From Caballeronia hypogeia (GTDB lineage: Bacteria; Pseudomonadota; Gammaproteobacteria; Burkholderiales; Burkholderiaceae): 64,000 bases of DNA. Under the pieces are notes generated by a model. It made no database searches and was not told the origin of the DNA. It saw only the letters and a program-made list of their open reading frames with translations. The stretch lies in the NCBI RefSeq assembly GCF_001544875.2, contig NZ_FCOA02000001.1, forward strand, positions 1 through 64,000. The letters are read 5' to 3'. Positions within the stretch are counted from its first letter, which is position 1, and each line of letters begins with the position of its first letter. A program made the position numbers and the translations under genes. Of this stretch, positions 37,910 to 46,026 are shown one piece after another.

Positions 37910-38260
37910 GGAATTCCTCGTCTCAGTAGGATCGCCCGTAACTACGCTGCGAGCACGTTGCGCTTGCGGTGAGGTATTGCTCACCGGTTGCGCGCGCGCG
38001 CCGGTTCGTGCCGGCGTCGCTTTGTCGATTTCTTTCAGGGCATGGGCGGGCACGCCGCCGATGATGACCGGAGGCGTGGACGGCACCGCCGCTTCGCCTT
38101 CGGATGATGCTGGTTCCGCTTGTGCCGCTTCCGCGATGACCCGGGCCGCTTCCGCTGCCGCGTCCGACTGGTCACCGTTTTCGATCACATCCGTTTGCGC
38201 GCCGCCGGCATCTTGCGCGCCTTTCTTTCCTGCTTTCGCCGGATTTCCGCGGGCCGCCAA
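37910..38260 (-). other. In-frame open 117-codon stretch between pgk and pyk
   Basis: No stop codon interrupts the pyk frame from 4 bp after pgk to the pyk ATG. The conceptual product is Ala-, Glu- and Gln-rich (for example AARVIAEAAQAEPASSEGE), acidic in the middle and basic at the start, with no recognised domain. The only start at its 5' end is TTG. The strong ribosome-binding site at pyk argues that this is normally untranslated, but the bias toward small hydrophilic residues looks protein-like. It could be a leader polypeptide or a disordered N-terminal extension. Confidence 0.35.
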
Positions 38261-38264
38261 GGCC

Positions 38265-39461
38265 TCAGATCCCGGCGCGGGATTCGAGCACTTCGACCGC
38301 CGGCAGCTTCTTGCCTTCCAGGAATTCCAGGAACGCGCCGCCGCCCGTCGAGATGTAGCTCACCTTGTCCGCGATGTCGTACTTCGCGATGGCCGCGAGC
38401 GTGTCGCCGCCGCCCGCGATCGAGAACGCCGACGAGTTCGCGATGGCATGCGCCAGCGTCTTCGTGCCGTTGCCGAACTGGTCGAACTCGAACACGCCGA
38501 CCGGTCCGTTCCAGACGATCGTGCCGGCCGTCTCCAGTTGCGCGGCGAGCGCCTTGGCCGTGTCCGGGCCGATGTCGAGAATCATGTCGTCGTCGGCGAC
38601 ATCGGCGACGGGCTTGGTTTCGGCCTTCGCGGTCGGCGCGAATTCCTTCGCGGTGACGACATCGCTCGGAATCGGCACCGACGCGCCGCGCGTGCGCGCC
38701 TGGTCGATGATTTCCTTCGCCTCGCCGACGAGATCGGCTTCGGCCAGCGACTTGCCGATCTTGAGGCCCGACGCGAGCATGAACGTGTTCGCAATGCCGC
38801 CCCCGACGATCAGCTGATCGACCTTCTCGGCCAGCGACTTCAGAATGGTCAGCTTGGTCGACACCTTCGAGCCCGCGACGATCGCGACCAGCGGACGCTT
38901 CGGGTTGCCGAGCGCCTTGCCGAGCGCGTCGAGTTCGGCGGCGAGCAGCGGGCCGGCGCACGCCACCGGCGCGTATTTCGCGATGCCGTGCGTGGTGGCT
39001 TCGGCGCGATGCGCGGTGCCGAACGCGTCGTTCACGTAGACGTCGCAGAGCTTCGCCATTTTCTGCGCGAGGCCGTCGTCGTTCTTCTTCTCGCCCTTGT
39101 TGCAGCGGCAGTTTTCCAGCAGCACGACATTGCCCGGCTGAACCTGCACGCCGTCGACCCAGTCGGCGACCAGCGGCACGTCGCGGCCGAGCAGCTCGGA
39201 CAGGCGCTTGGCGACCGGCGCGAGCGAGTCTTCCGGCTTGAACTGGCCTTCGGTCGGACGGCCGAGGTGCGAGGTGACCATCACGGCGGCGCCCGCGTCG
39301 AGCGCGGCCTTGATCGCCGGGACCGAAGCACGCACACGCGTGTCTTCCGTGATGTTGCCGTTATCGTCTTGTGGCACGTTGAGATCCGCGCGGATGAACA
39401 CACGCTTGCCGGAGACTTTGCCTTCGGCGATCAGATCGGTGAAACGCAGTACTTTCGTCAT
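38265..39461 (-). CDS. pgk: Phosphoglycerate kinase
   Basis: A 398-residue glycolytic/Calvin-cycle kinase. Substrate-binding [14 protein letters not shown] and [26 protein letters not shown], the hinge [16 protein letters not shown], the ADP site AGSKVSTKL, and GGGDTLAAI with [13 protein letters not shown] near the C-terminus are all intact. The ATG at 39461 ([10 protein letters not shown]) is used; an in-frame TTG three codons earlier is unlikely. First gene of the pgk-pyk-fba run. Confidence 0.96.
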   Translation of the reverse strand: MTKVLRFTDLIAEGKVSGKRVFIRADLNVPQDDNGNITEDTRVRASVPAIKAALDAGAAVMVTSHLGRPTEGQFKPEDSLAPVAKRLSELLGRDVPLVADWVDGVQVQPGNVVLLENCRCNKGEKKNDDGLAQKMAKLCDVYVNDAFGTAHRAEATTHGIAKYAPVACAGPLLAAELDALGKALGNPKRPLVAIVAGSKVSTKLTILKSLAEKVDQLIVGGGIANTFMLASGLKIGKSLAEADLVGEAKEIIDQARTRGASVPIPSDVVTAKEFAPTAKAETKPVADVADDDMILDIGPDTAKALAAQLETAGTIVWNGPVGVFEFDQFGNGTKTLAHAIANSSAFSIAGGGDTLAAIAKYDIADKVSYISTGGGAFLEFLEGKKLPAVEVLESRAGI

Positions 39462-39856
39462 GGGAGTCAACGTAGATAAAGAAGCGGTTCGGGCGGGAAT
39501 GACCAGTGGGGACCGGCCGTTCGGGGAGAGGCCGCGCGCGGTTCGCCGGGCAGGGCGAGGCGCACGCGGATCAGGCTGGAGGCGAAGGCCGCGCGTGAAA
39601 ACCGAACGCGCGTGCCGAAAGCGGGAGAAAGGGATCGGACAGATGAATCCGGCGCGTGCCGCGAGGCGTTGCGCGCAGGCGCGGCGAAGCAGCCGGGAGC
39701 GGCGAGTTGGAGAACTTGGACAACCCCAGCGCGGTGACTGCCGGACACACTTTCGACCTCGCTCACTCGGGAAAGACCCTCATTTTAACCGATCAGCGGG
39801 GCCGCTTTTAGCGTGGAATCGTTGATGACGCGTATTTGGCACGTCACGTGTGGCAT
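39462..39856 (-). other. Non-coding region upstream of pgk and downstream of azlD
   Basis: No credible gene. It is GC-rich for most of its length. At the azlD end it carries a minus-strand TAAAAT (39782-39787) that could be a -10 for pgk with a leader of about 310 nt, but no clear -35 is in place. A short GC inverted repeat, AGCGG..CCGCT, lies near 39794-39811 without a T run. Confidence 0.3.
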
Positions 39857-40180
39857 TCACGCCGCGAGCCGCAGCACCGTGAACACCAGCATGCCGACGG
39901 CGATCGTGCCCATCATGCCGCGCCGGCGCAGGTAATAGGCGAGCCCGGCCACGGAGGCCCACAGGGCATGATTCGACAGCGCCAGCGAAAGGCCCGCGGG
40001 CGTCTCCAGCAGATCGGGAACGACGACGCCCGCGAGCGCCGCCGCCGGCGCGTAGCGCAACACGCGCTGCACGCGCGGCGGCAGAACCATGCGCTCGCCG
40101 CCAATCAGAAACAGCGCGCGTGTCAGCGCCGTGACGAGACCCATGCCGATGATCGCGAGCCAGACTTGCAGTGCGCTCAT
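39857..40180 (-). CDS. azlD: AzlD-family branched-chain amino acid exporter small subunit
   Basis: A 107-residue membrane protein with about four hydrophobic helices. It matches the AzlD/YgaH family that pairs with AzlC to export branched-chain amino acids or analogues. Typical features are LTRALFLIGG near the N-terminus and VVPDLLETPAGL in the middle. Its ATG overlaps the azlC stop by 4 bases, so the subunits are translationally coupled. Confidence 0.9.
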   Translation of the reverse strand: MSALQVWLAIIGMGLVTALTRALFLIGGERMVLPPRVQRVLRYAPAAALAGVVVPDLLETPAGLSLALSNHALWASVAGLAYYLRRRGMMGTIAVGMLVFTVLRLAA

Positions 40181-40923
40181 CGGCGAATCCTCGTGGCGTT
40201 CGATTCGGGTTTGCCGCCGGCGCGCTCGGCGACCAGATCCGCGAGGGTCCCCGCAACGAGCGCCGCGAACACCGCGAGCGGCAGGCCGAAGCGATACGGC
40301 AGGTCGAACGCCAGCAGCGCCACGACGCTGGCGACGGCGACCGCCGCGAGCGTCGAGCGGGTCGCGATCGCAGAGACGATGAGCGGGATCAGCGCGAGCG
40401 TGCCGGCGAGTTCGAGCCCCCAGTTATCAGGAATCAGGCTGGCGAGCAGAATGCCGATGATCGACGACGACTGCCACGAGAGCCAGCTCGTCACGGCGAG
40501 CCCCCAGAAGAATGCTTCCTTGCCGGGCTGCCAGCCAACCGGCAAATTCTGTTTCGAGAACATCAGATAGATGATGTCGCCGTTGAAGTAGCCGAGCAGC
40601 AGGCGGCGCCTGAGCGACAGATAGGCGAAATGCGGCGTGAGCCCCGCGCTGAAGATGACGAAGCGCAGGTTGACCATCGCGGCGGTAAGCAGGATGGTCC
40701 AGAGCGGCAGTTTCGCGGCGAACAGCGGCAGGACCGCAAGCTGCGACGAGCCCGCGTACGCCAGCAGCGACATGCCGAGCGCCTGCGGCACCGTGAGCAC
40801 GGACTTGGTCATCGCGACGCCGGTCACGAGGCCCCACGAGAAGGTGGCCAGGACGGCGGGTGAAAAAGTGCGCACACCCTCGAAAAAAGCGCGGCGATTC
40901 GTGTCGGACAGCCGGTGGAGCAT
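40177..40923 (-). CDS. azlC: AzlC-family branched-chain amino acid exporter large subunit
   Basis: A 248-residue polytopic inner-membrane protein of the AzlC/YgaZ family. Conserved blocks are FSWGLVTGVAMTKS, MSLLAYAGSSQLAVLPL and TAAMVNLRFVIFSAGLTPHF, followed by repeated hydrophobic helices. With AzlD it should export leucine, valine or related compounds. It is divergent from ilvE, the last enzyme of branched-chain synthesis, which suits such a role. Confidence 0.9.
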   Translation of the reverse strand: MLHRLSDTNRRAFFEGVRTFSPAVLATFSWGLVTGVAMTKSVLTVPQALGMSLLAYAGSSQLAVLPLFAAKLPLWTILLTAAMVNLRFVIFSAGLTPHFAYLSLRRRLLLGYFNGDIIYLMFSKQNLPVGWQPGKEAFFWGLAVTSWLSWQSSSIIGILLASLIPDNWGLELAGTLALIPLIVSAIATRSTLAAVAVASVVALLAFDLPYRFGLPLAVFAALVAGTLADLVAERAGGKPESNATRIRR

Positions 40924-41259
40924 GGGCGGGTGCGAGGCCGGGATGACGATTCGGGCGAAGCGCAGGGGCGCGGCCTGAGCCGATCATGCGGCGAACGGTG
41001 AGAACGTGAATGAACGTGAACGGCGGGCTTCACCGTTTCGGTGCGGGGCGAAGGGCAAATTATAGCGTCGTGAAAGGGGCTGTAAGATCGGTTTCGTCGC
41101 GAAAAGACGCTAAAATGACGGACTTTCGCCGCCTTTGCGCCCTCCCCGCGCGCCTTCCTCACGGAATTTCGCGCAGGAAAGCCCACCGGGCGCCGCCGCC
41201 CCTTCAGAACGCGGGCGGCCTGCCGAAACCCATTTGAACGAGACAGCTAGGAGAAGCGT
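40924..41259. promoter_or_regulatory. Divergent region azlC / ilvE
   Basis: A 336-bp non-coding stretch holding the promoters of both flanking genes. The AT-richer words AAATTATAGCG (41056-41066) and GCTAAAATGACGG (41109-41121) on the plus strand are -10 candidates for ilvE. A ribosome-binding site AGGAGAAG precedes the ilvE ATG. No operator was recognised. Confidence 0.35.
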
Positions 41260-42180
41260 ATGTCAATGGCCGACCGCGACGGCAAGATCTGGATGGATGG
41301 CAAGCTGATCGATTGGCGTGACGCCAAGATCCACGTGCTGACCCACACGTTGCACTACGGCATGGGCGTATTCGAAGGCGTGCGCGCGTACAAGACCGCG
41401 CAGGGCACGGCCATCTTCCGCCTGAAAGAGCACACGAAGCGCCTCCTGAACTCGGCGAAGATCTTCCAGATGGAAGTCCCCTTCGACGCCGCCACGCTCG
41501 AAGCCGCACAACTGGAAGTCGTCAAGGCGAACGAGCTCGAATCCTGCTACATCCGCCCGATCATCTGGGTTGGCTCGGAAAAGCTCGGCGTGTCGGCCAA
41601 GGGCAACACCATTCACGTGGCCATCGCGGCGTGGCCATGGGGCGCTTATCTCGGTGAAGACGGGCTCGCGAAGGGCATCCGCGTGAAGACGTCGTCGTTT
41701 ACGCGCCATCACGTGAACGTGTCGATGGTCCGCGCGAAGGCGTCGGGCTGGTACGTGAACTCCATTCTGGCGAATCAGGAAGCGGTCGCGGACGGCTACG
41801 ACGAAGCCCTGCTGCTCGACGTCGACGGCTACGTCTCCGAAGGCTCGGGCGAAAACTTCTTCCTCGTCAACAACGGCAAGATCTACACGCCGGACCTGGC
41901 GTCGTGCCTCGACGGCATCACGCGCGACACGGTCATCACGCTGGCGCGCGACTTCGGCATTCCGGTGATCGAAAAACGCATTACCCGCGACGAGGTCTAC
42001 ACCTGCGACGAAGCGTTCTTCACCGGCACCGCCGCCGAAGTCACGCCGATTCGCGAACTCGACAACCGCACGATCGGCGAAGGCAAGCGCGGCCCGATCA
42101 CGGAAAAGCTGCAGAGCGCGTTCTTCGACGTGGTCGGCGGCAAGAACGAAAAGTACGCGAGCTGGCTCGCGAAGGTCTGA
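41260..42180 (+). CDS. ilvE: Branched-chain amino acid aminotransferase
   Basis: A 306-residue fold-type IV PLP enzyme that catalyses the last step of leucine, isoleucine and valine synthesis. The PLP lysine is Lys160 (SMVRAKASGWYVNS). Other class IV motifs are HYGMGVFEGVRAY, RLKEHTKRL, EALLLDVDGYVSEGSGENFFLV, and the phosphate loop TGTAAEVTPI. The ATG follows a good AGGAGAAG. Followed 65 bp later by a small zinc-finger gene and then waaF on the same strand. Confidence 0.96.
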   Translation: MSMADRDGKIWMDGKLIDWRDAKIHVLTHTLHYGMGVFEGVRAYKTAQGTAIFRLKEHTKRLLNSAKIFQMEVPFDAATLEAAQLEVVKANELESCYIRPIIWVGSEKLGVSAKGNTIHVAIAAWPWGAYLGEDGLAKGIRVKTSSFTRHHVNVSMVRAKASGWYVNSILANQEAVADGYDEALLLDVDGYVSEGSGENFFLVNNGKIYTPDLASCLDGITRDTVITLARDFGIPVIEKRITRDEVYTCDEAFFTGTAAEVTPIRELDNRTIGEGKRGPITEKLQSAFFDVVGGKNEKYASWLAKV

Positions 42181-42245
42181 TCTACCGCATGCAACGCGGC
42201 GAGCCAAACGCTCGCCGCCCGCTGGACATCTGATAAGAGATAGCA

Positions 42246-42443
42246 ATGAGCGACTTGAAGGAAATGCCGCTGGTGGAACTCTCGGCGAAGGATCTGCCCG
42301 CTTTCTGCCCGAACCCGAAAATGCAGCGCTGGAGCACGCATCCGCGCGTGTTCATCGACGTGACCCACGGCGAAGCGCGCTGCCCGTACTGCGGCACGCG
42401 CTACAAGCTGAAAGACGGCGAAGTGCTCAAGGGCGGTCACTGA
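42246..42443 (+). CDS. Small zinc-finger protein (CHCC type)
   Basis: A 65-residue protein with a C-terminal metal site: FCPNPK, then a His, then ARCPYCGTRYKLKDG. This is the CHCC zinc-finger family related to the NDUFS6/Ndufs6-like domain. The family is common between ilvE and LPS heptosyltransferase genes in betaproteobacteria; its role is unknown. A short AAGAGA-type ribosome-binding site precedes the ATG. Confidence 0.85.
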   Translation: MSDLKEMPLVELSAKDLPAFCPNPKMQRWSTHPRVFIDVTHGEARCPYCGTRYKLKDGEVLKGGH

Positions 42444-42589
42444 GAGCCGCGCCGGGCGCCCTGCCGGTAATCGGCGGGCGCCCGTCATCGAGTGGGCGAG
42501 GCCCCCTGCTCGCAATACGAAACCACAACAATCGACGACTCGTCCCAAGACGGCGGGCCGCGTTCATTTTTGAAATCGGATAACGACAG

Positions 42590-43663
42590 ATGCGCCGCGC
42601 GCTGGTAATAGCACCGAACTGGATCGGTGACGCATTGATGGCGCAGCCGCTCTTCACGCTCTTGCGCAAGCTGCATCCGCGCATCGCAATCGATGCCGTC
42701 GCGCCCACCTGGGTCGCGCCCGTGCTCGAGCGCATGCCCGAGATCCGCGACGTCTACGCAACCGACCTCGCCCACGGCAAGCTGCAATTGCTGCGCCGCT
42801 GGCAACTCGCGAGCGATCTGCGCGATGTGGGCTACGACGCCGCCTACGTGCTGCCCAACTCCGTCAAATCCGCGCTGATTCCGTGGATGGCGGGCATCAA
42901 CCTGCGCATCGGCTACAAGGGCGAGAGCCGCTACGGCCTGCTCAACGTGCGCCACGCGAATCCGCCCAAGACCGAGCGTCCGCCGATGACCGCGCACTAC
43001 GCGGCGCTGGCCTACGCGCCGGGCGCGAAGCTGCCGTTCGTCGATAAATTCGCCCAGCCGGAAGCCGCCGCGCAGCCCGACGTGCAGACGCTGCCCGTGC
43101 CGCGCCTCGAAGCCGATCCGAACGAAGCCGCGCGCGTATCGACGCGCTTCAATCTCGACACCCGCGCGCCGCTCGTCGTGTTCTGTCCCGGCGCGGAGTA
43201 CGGTCCGGCCAAGCGCTGGCCGCCGGAGCATTTCGCGTCGCTGGCGCAGTTCATCGCGCAGTCGTTTCCGTATGCGCGGATCATCGCGCTCGGCTCGAAG
43301 AAAGATGCGCCGATCGCGCAGGCTATCGCGGACCGCGCGCCGATGGTGCGCAACCTGTGCGGCCAGACCTCGCTCGGCGAGGCGTGCGCGCTGATTTCCC
43401 GGGCGAGCGCGGTCGTCACCAACGATTCCGGCCTGATGCACGTCGCGGCGGCATCGCGCCGGCCGCTGGTGGCGGTCTACGGCTCGACCGATCCGCGCCA
43501 CACGCCGCCCTTGTCCGATCTCGCAAAGGTACAATGGCTGCATCTTGAATGCAGTCCGTGCTTTGCCCGCGAGTGTCCGCTCGGCCATCTGAACTGCCTG
43601 CGCGAACTCTCGGCCGAACAGGTCTTCGGCGACTTGCGCGGCATGCTGCTCGCGCATCGCTGA
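42590..43663 (+). CDS. waaF: ADP-heptose:LPS heptosyltransferase II
   Basis: A 357-residue GT-B (GT9 family) glycosyltransferase that adds the second heptose to the LPS inner core on the cytoplasmic face. It has the N-terminal PNWIGDALMAQPL motif with the catalytic-region Asp, SALIPWMAGI-RIGY, and the donor-site sequence GAEYGPAKRWPPEHFA. TNDSGLMHVAAA and YGSTDPRHTPP follow. The PNWIGD and GAEYGPAKRWP forms are typical of WaaF rather than WaaC. Confidence 0.94.
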   Translation: MRRALVIAPNWIGDALMAQPLFTLLRKLHPRIAIDAVAPTWVAPVLERMPEIRDVYATDLAHGKLQLLRRWQLASDLRDVGYDAAYVLPNSVKSALIPWMAGINLRIGYKGESRYGLLNVRHANPPKTERPPMTAHYAALAYAPGAKLPFVDKFAQPEAAAQPDVQTLPVPRLEADPNEAARVSTRFNLDTRAPLVVFCPGAEYGPAKRWPPEHFASLAQFIAQSFPYARIIALGSKKDAPIAQAIADRAPMVRNLCGQTSLGEACALISRASAVVTNDSGLMHVAAASRRPLVAVYGSTDPRHTPPLSDLAKVQWLHLECSPCFARECPLGHLNCLRELSAEQVFGDLRGMLLAHR

Positions 43664-43788
43664 TGTGGCGGGCGCGCATCGAAAGCGCGCGCCTTTCACG
43701 CGTTTCGCACCGCCGGTTCGGGCGGTTACAAGCCGTGTGTGCGGGCGCGGACACGCGAATGTCTCCGAACGGAGGCATGCTTTGACCA

Positions 43789-44322
43789 ATGACCGATGCA
43801 GCGCGCCGATCCGTTGCCCCGCCGCCGAGCAGGGCCGGCGCGGCGCCCGCACCGAATGCCAGAGACCCACGAGCCATGCCACGTTTCGCCCGCCTCTTCG
43901 AAGCCGCCGCCGACACTCTCAACGCTTACTATCAGGCCGTGGCGGACAACAGCATCGACAGTGTGATGTCGCTGTGGATCGACGAGGAGTTCGCCACCTG
44001 CATCCGTGCGGACGGCACGCATCTGCACGGACTGGAGAGCATCCGCGCCGGTCTCGTCAAGCAGTTCGAAACGCAGCCGGTGACCATCGAACCGCTCGAT
44101 ATCCGCGTGTACGACAGTCTCGGCACCGTCGTGTATGCGATCGCGGAGGCGCATCAGCCGGCTGAGCCTGCGAGCACGCCGCGCATGATCTTCACGACCT
44201 ACGTGATGGTCCACGAGCGCGGCGAGTGGCGCATCGCGCATATCCACGCGAGCGAAATGCCGCTGGAAACGGCGGGCCAGTTCGCGGCGAAGCTGCGTCA
44301 TGGTCAGGGACCGTTGCACTGA
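43789..44322 (+). CDS. SnoaL/NTF2-like domain protein
   Basis: A 177-residue protein. Residues from about 35 onward form an NTF2-like fold of the SnoaL/DUF4440 kind: FEAAADTLNAYYQAVADNSIDSVMSLW, GLESIRAGL, VMVHERGEWRIAHIHAS. Such domains bind small ligands or mediate oligomerisation; no function can be assigned. The N-terminal ~29 residues are low-complexity Ala/Pro/Arg, and MPRFARLF at 43876 may be the true start. Same strand as waaF and the downstream hydrolase. Confidence 0.75.
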   Translation: MTDAARRSVAPPPSRAGAAPAPNARDPRAMPRFARLFEAAADTLNAYYQAVADNSIDSVMSLWIDEEFATCIRADGTHLHGLESIRAGLVKQFETQPVTIEPLDIRVYDSLGTVVYAIAEAHQPAEPASTPRMIFTTYVMVHERGEWRIAHIHASEMPLETAGQFAAKLRHGQGPLH

Positions 44323-44363
44323 AGATTCGAAGCGCTGAAGAAGACGTTCGTCGGGGAGGTGCC

Positions 44364-45437
44364 ATGAAGCGCGATCCGTTGTTGAAGCACGATTCGTCAT
44401 TCGTGGATAAAGCGCCCGCCGTGGCACTGAGCGAAGCCGCGCGCGTGCTCGCGCCGGCCGCCTCCGAATGGCTCTACAACGCGCCGCGCTGGCTGCCGAC
44501 GAGCCATGCGCAGACCATCGTCCCCGCCTTGTTCGGCCGCAAACCCGCCGTGCAGTATCGCCGCGAGCGCTGGAACACGCCGGACGACGATTTCATCGAT
44601 CTCGATTTCATCACGCACGACGCCGGCGAGGAACCCGCCGCGAACGCCCCGCTCTTCGTGCTGTTCCACGGCCTCGAAGGCAACTCCGATTCGCACTACG
44701 CCCGCACGATGATGGCCGCCGCCCGCGCGCGCGGCTGGCACGGCGTCGTGCCGCATTTCCGCAGTTGCAGCGGGCCGCTCAATCTGCTGCCGCGCTTCTA
44801 TCACCTGGCCGACAGCGCCGAAGTCGACTGGATCCTGCGGCGGCTCGCGCAGACGCATCCCGGGCCGGTCGTCGCGGCGGGCGTGTCGCTCGGCGGCAAT
44901 GTGCTGCTGCACTGGCTGTGCGAGCGCGGCACGGATGCTTTGATCATCAGCGCGGCCGCGGCCGTTTCCGCGCCGCTCGACGTGCACGCGGGCGGCATGG
45001 CGATCTCGCAGGGCTTCGGCATGGTGTACACGCGCAGCTTTCTGAAATCGCTCAAGAAGAAGGCGCTCGCGAAGCTCGGCCAGTATCCTGGCCTCTACGA
45101 CCGCGACGCCGTGCTCGCGGCCCGCACGCTGTACGAATTCGATAACGTCGTCACCGCGCCCTTGCACGGTTTCCGCGACACCAACCACTACTGGTCGACG
45201 GCGACAACCCGCGCGCATCTGAAACACATCGAAGTGCCCGCGCTGCTGCTGAACGCGCGCAACGATCCGTTTTTGCCGGAGTTCGCGCTGCCGTCTGCGG
45301 CGGAAGTGTCGGAGCGCGTCACGCTCGACCAGCCGAACCACGGCGGACACGTCGGCTTCATGACGGGGCCGTTTCCGGGGCGCATCGACTGGCTGTCGCT
45401 GCGCGTGTTTGGCTATCTGGAGAACTTTGTTTCCTGA
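44364..45437 (+). CDS. YheT-family alpha/beta hydrolase
   Basis: A 357-residue serine hydrolase of the AB-hydrolase-4/YheT family. FVLFHGLEGNSDSHY is the oxyanion region and AAGVSLGGNVLLHW the nucleophile elbow (Ser in GVSLGG). A C-terminal LDQPNHGGHVGF supplies the catalytic His. A strong GGGGAGG ribosome-binding site fixes the ATG at 44364 in preference to an in-frame codon 138 bp upstream. Biological substrate unknown. Six bases separate it from the next gene. Confidence 0.9.
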   Translation: MKRDPLLKHDSSFVDKAPAVALSEAARVLAPAASEWLYNAPRWLPTSHAQTIVPALFGRKPAVQYRRERWNTPDDDFIDLDFITHDAGEEPAANAPLFVLFHGLEGNSDSHYARTMMAAARARGWHGVVPHFRSCSGPLNLLPRFYHLADSAEVDWILRRLAQTHPGPVVAAGVSLGGNVLLHWLCERGTDALIISAAAAVSAPLDVHAGGMAISQGFGMVYTRSFLKSLKKKALAKLGQYPGLYDRDAVLAARTLYEFDNVVTAPLHGFRDTNHYWSTATTRAHLKHIEVPALLLNARNDPFLPEFALPSAAEVSERVTLDQPNHGGHVGFMTGPFPGRIDWLSLRVFGYLENFVS

Positions 45438-45443
45438 ACGATC

Positions 45444-46025
45444 ATGGATGAAATCGTCAAGCAGGCGCTCGCCAAGTGGCCCAACGTTCCGCATTGCACC
45501 GGCTGGCTGCTGCTCGACCGGCGCGGCCAGTGGCGCATGCGCGACGACGCCGCGCAGGCCGCGGGCGAGCTCGGCACGCCGATCCGGCATGAAGCGCTGC
45601 TGGGCTTCATCAACCGCAATTACGAAAGCGATGCCGACGGCCAGTGGTTCTTCCAGAACGGCCCGCAGCGCGTCTATGTCGAGCTGGTCTACACGCCGTC
45701 GATCGTGCGCCTGCAGGCGGTGGACGGCGGCTTGCGCCTGAACGATCAGGCGGGCGCGGCGTTCGAGCCCGCGCAGGCGTGGATCGACGACGAAGGCGGC
45801 ATCCTCTTCTCCGCTGATGCGTCGCCCGCGCGCGTGGCTGCGTTGCACGACCACGATCTCGAAGTATTCGCCGATCACGCCTCGCTCGACGATGCCGGCC
45901 ATGGCGGCGTCTTCCACTGGCGTGATGGCGTCGACCTCGCCGTTCAGCCGATCGCGCGCGCGGAGGTCGGGAAACGCTTCGGCTTCGTCGCGAGCCCGGC
46001 GGCGCGCGCTGCATCGAAAGGCTGA
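45444..46025 (+). CDS. Conserved hypothetical protein downstream of the YheT-like gene
   Basis: A 193-residue soluble protein that I do not recognise by function. It begins MDEIVKQALAKWPNVPHCTGWLLLDRRGQW, a compact, aromatic-rich N-terminal domain. A middle contains WFFQNGPQRVYVELVYTP, and an acidic C-terminal half follows with HDHDLEVFADHASLDDAG. The length and strong coding bias support a real gene. It lies 6 bp after the hydrolase, so the two are co-transcribed, and it ends one base before the convergent metalloprotease gene. Confidence 0.75.
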   Translation: MDEIVKQALAKWPNVPHCTGWLLLDRRGQWRMRDDAAQAAGELGTPIRHEALLGFINRNYESDADGQWFFQNGPQRVYVELVYTPSIVRLQAVDGGLRLNDQAGAAFEPAQAWIDDEGGILFSADASPARVAALHDHDLEVFADHASLDDAGHGGVFHWRDGVDLAVQPIARAEVGKRFGFVASPAARAASKG

Positions 46026-46026
46026 C

